From positions 1-6,906 of the forward strand of contig CAZGWK010000082.1 in NCBI GenBank assembly GCA_964529285.1: a DNA stretch of 6,906 nucleotides. The letters run 5' to 3'. Shown in pieces: positions 5,854-6,906 of this stretch. The translations under genes were made by a program, and so were the position numbers. Source of the DNA: SURF-21 sp964529285. Lineage in GTDB: Bacteria > Actinomycetota > Geothermincolia > Geothermincolales > RBG-13-55-18. Every line of letters starts with the position of its first letter. Position 1 is the first letter of the stretch. Below the pieces are notes generated by a model that was given only the letters and a program-made list of their open reading frames with translations, had not been told where the DNA came from and made no database searches.

Positions 5854-6540
5854 TCATCTGATGACGGGAGAGGCCTCGGGGTCCAGGGGATTCATCCTCA
5901 CGGCGAGGGAGAACAGGTAGGGGTAATTCCCCTTGAGATGTTGCAGGTAGGCCAGCCACTCGCGCAGAAGCAGGCCGTAAGCCCTGGCGGTGTCCCCACA
6001 AAGGTGCTCGTGATCGGAATCCGGCAGGTCCGCTATGGCGTACCTGTACTTCAGCTCCTCGGTGAGGTGAAAGACGGCCCACAGGAGGTCCGTGAAGGTC
6101 TCGTGCTCGAGCAGGGTGGGGTTTTCGAGCAGGGTCAACAGGAAATCCCGCTTCGAGAGCAGGAACTCGCGCAGTGCCTCGACGAGTACGTCATCCCTTT
6201 CGATGGAACACTCGTACTCGGCCAGTTTCTCTCCGGCGCGCTTGAAGTCCTCTTCTTTCCATTCCAGGTCCGTCTCCAGACATTCCTTCACCTGCTGGCA
6301 GGTCGCATCGAGTTCCGCCAGCGAGTGCAGGAGCTGCATACCCATCTCGCTGAAGAAGGCCCCGATGACCATATTCAGCTTCTCCATGCGGTTGCGCTTT
6401 TCGCGCATCTCGAGTACGCGGTGCACGATGATGGTTACCAGCAGCACCTCGATGGGCAGGAACGCGATATCGCCGAGCATGTAGATGTAGATATGGTGCG
6501 CGTCCTCGAAGATGGCGTAATGCATGAGGTAGAGGATCAC
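5854..6540 (-). CDS. Membrane-anchored protein of unknown function, N-terminus apparently frameshifted
   Basis: The open frame can only begin at the GTG at 6540, giving 228 residues, but no Shine-Dalgarno precedes it and it starts inside a hydrophobic segment. Reading further upstream in the same frame gives DNKWYHNWYVLLGASLILLT, a natural membrane helix start, before a TGA at 6621-6619 with no ATG, GTG or TTG between. A good Shine-Dalgarno and ATG (6622) lie in the frame one base off. Removing one base at the A5 tract (6601-6605) joins them into an unbroken 255-residue protein. That protein would have two N-terminal membrane segments (about 17-36 and 48-68), a charged, possibly coiled-coil linker (REKRNRMEKL), and a helical, acidic cytoplasmic part to the end. 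I cannot name the family. It may be a real frameshift, programmed shifting or a sequencing error. Confidence 0.75.
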   Translation of the reverse strand: MILYLMHYAIFEDAHHIYIYMLGDIAFLPIEVLLVTIIVHRVLEMREKRNRMEKLNMVIGAFFSEMGMQLLHSLAELDATCQQVKECLETDLEWKEEDFKRAGEKLAEYECSIERDDVLVEALREFLLSKRDFLLTLLENPTLLEHETFTDLLWAVFHLTEELKYRYAIADLPDSDHEHLCGDTARAYGLLLREWLAYLQHLKGNYPYLFSLAVRMNPLDPEASPVIR

Positions 6541-6600
6541 TGTTAGCAGGATCAGGGATGCCCCCAGAAGGACATACCAGTTGTGGTACCACTTGTTGTC

Positions 6601-6630
6601 TTTTTCGTATGCGATAGGTCATCACCCTCC
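6601..6630 (-). other. Shine-Dalgarno, out-of-frame ATG and A5 tract at the 5' end of the membrane gene
   Basis: On the minus strand GGAGG (6630-6626) is followed by GTG (6625-6623) and ATG (6622-6620). The TGA that closes the membrane-protein frame upstream overlaps this ATG (ATGA). The ATG frame reads MTYRIRK and then diverges into nonsense. The membrane-protein frame resumes sensibly from the A5 run at 6605-6601. The distance from 6622 to the stop is 769 bases, one more than a multiple of three, consistent with a single inserted base. Confidence 0.55.
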
Positions 6631-6846
6631 GGTTGTGTCCTGGCGGTCATGGGCGCCCACGTTCCCGCCCAAGCCGCCACTCTTCCGCCATGTTAGATTG
6701 TATAACACGTACGGGGGGCGCCCGTTAATCTGTATCAACATCCTCTCCTGGCCGCAGGCCGATGAGCTCGTTCCCCGTATGGTCTTATCCCGAAAGACAG
6801 GACCGACCCCTCGGCATGGGTCGCGTTCGTAAAGGGCTTCGCGTGG
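6631..6846. other. Upstream region of the membrane gene, no gene seen
   Basis: The segment holds no convincing coding frame. A minus-strand TACAAT (6702-6697) in an AT-richer patch is a possible -10 for the membrane gene, about 75 bases before its ATG, but no -35 stands at the right distance. A small inverted repeat (CGACCC 6804-6809, GGGTCG 6818-6823) lies shortly before the second 43-bp repeat. Confidence 0.3.
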
Positions 6847-6889
6847 AGGCCTGACCCCCGATGTTGATAATGGAGGGCTGACCCCGGGT
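6847..6889 (+). repeat. 43-bp REP-like repeat, copy 2
   Basis: This copy matches 1353-1395 at 39 of 43 positions, with CTGACCCC boxes at 6851-6858 and 6878-6885, the same 27-bp spacing. The second box continues into a perfect inverted repeat (CTGACCC 6878-6884, C, GGGTCAG 6886-6892). Copy 1 lacks the right arm. Six T residues stand at the window edge (6901-6906), nine bases... after the hairpin region, so it might also work as a weak terminator on the plus strand. No transposase adjoins this copy within the window. Confidence 0.75.
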
Positions 6890-6906
6890 CAGGGGAGGGC
6901 TTTTTT

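Noticed and set aside
1353..6889. The two repeats as ends of a composite transposon carrying the repair genes
   Set aside because: Both copies have the same orientation, the transposase lies outside the pair, and no target-site duplication was found. Two dispersed copies of a repeat explain the data more simply.
6878..6906. Copy 2 hairpin plus T6 as a strong intrinsic terminator
   Set aside because: The stem is only about 6-7 bp and the T-run starts several bases after it at the window edge. It was left as a remark under the repeat.

Overview
The window is high-GC bacterial DNA holding six protein-coding genes of normal size, one probable 21-codon gene and two copies of a dispersed 43-bp repeat. 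It carries no rRNA, tRNA or CRISPR array that I can see. The GC-rich genes, strong Shine-Dalgarno sequences, a radical SAM protein and a ferredoxin-like reductase fit an anaerobic or microaerophilic high-GC bacterium, possibly a deep-branching actinobacterial lineage. That placement is a guess from gene content, not something the sequence proves.

Left edge (1-220): a tiny cationic, cysteine-containing peptide gene (111-176) has a TATAAT box, a near-perfect Shine-Dalgarno and a strong GC hairpin behind it. Next, on the minus strand, lies a REP-associated tyrosine (HUH/Y1) transposase (282-1259). It sits in a visibly AT-rich island with AT-rich flanks and looks acquired.

Centre (1323-3513, minus strand): a radical SAM protein of the TIGR03916 type is followed by a DUF4130/TIGR03915 protein. 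This pair is recurrent and associated with DNA repair, but its chemistry is unknown. The radical SAM protein has a CxxxCxxC cluster motif, a helix-hairpin-helix DNA-binding motif and a QLSFF pentapeptide resembling a beta-clamp-binding motif. The DUF4130 gene runs into a copy of the 43-bp repeat, which supplies 14 codons of an extra 23-residue C-terminal tail.

Right half: a divergently transcribed short QueG-like (COG1600) protein with two 4Fe-4S cluster motifs (3763-4572, plus) is preceded by two tandem hairpins. It converges, with a 6-bp gap, on a minus-strand 349-residue protein built from two diverged copies of one unit, each starting with a single CxxC knuckle (4579-5628). The last gene (5854-6540, minus) encodes a membrane-anchored protein. 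Its expected N-terminus, with the good Shine-Dalgarno and first membrane segment, lies one frame away, which implies a +1 frameshift or a one-base sequence error at an A5 tract. The second copy of the 43-bp repeat lies at 6847-6889.

The radical SAM/DUF4130 pair is the only clear functional unit. The QueG-like protein, the duplicated CxxC protein and the membrane protein show no obvious shared pathway. The most unusual points are the repeat-derived tail on the DUF4130 protein, the internally duplicated protein with a possible split zinc site, the tiny Cys peptide and the frameshifted membrane gene.
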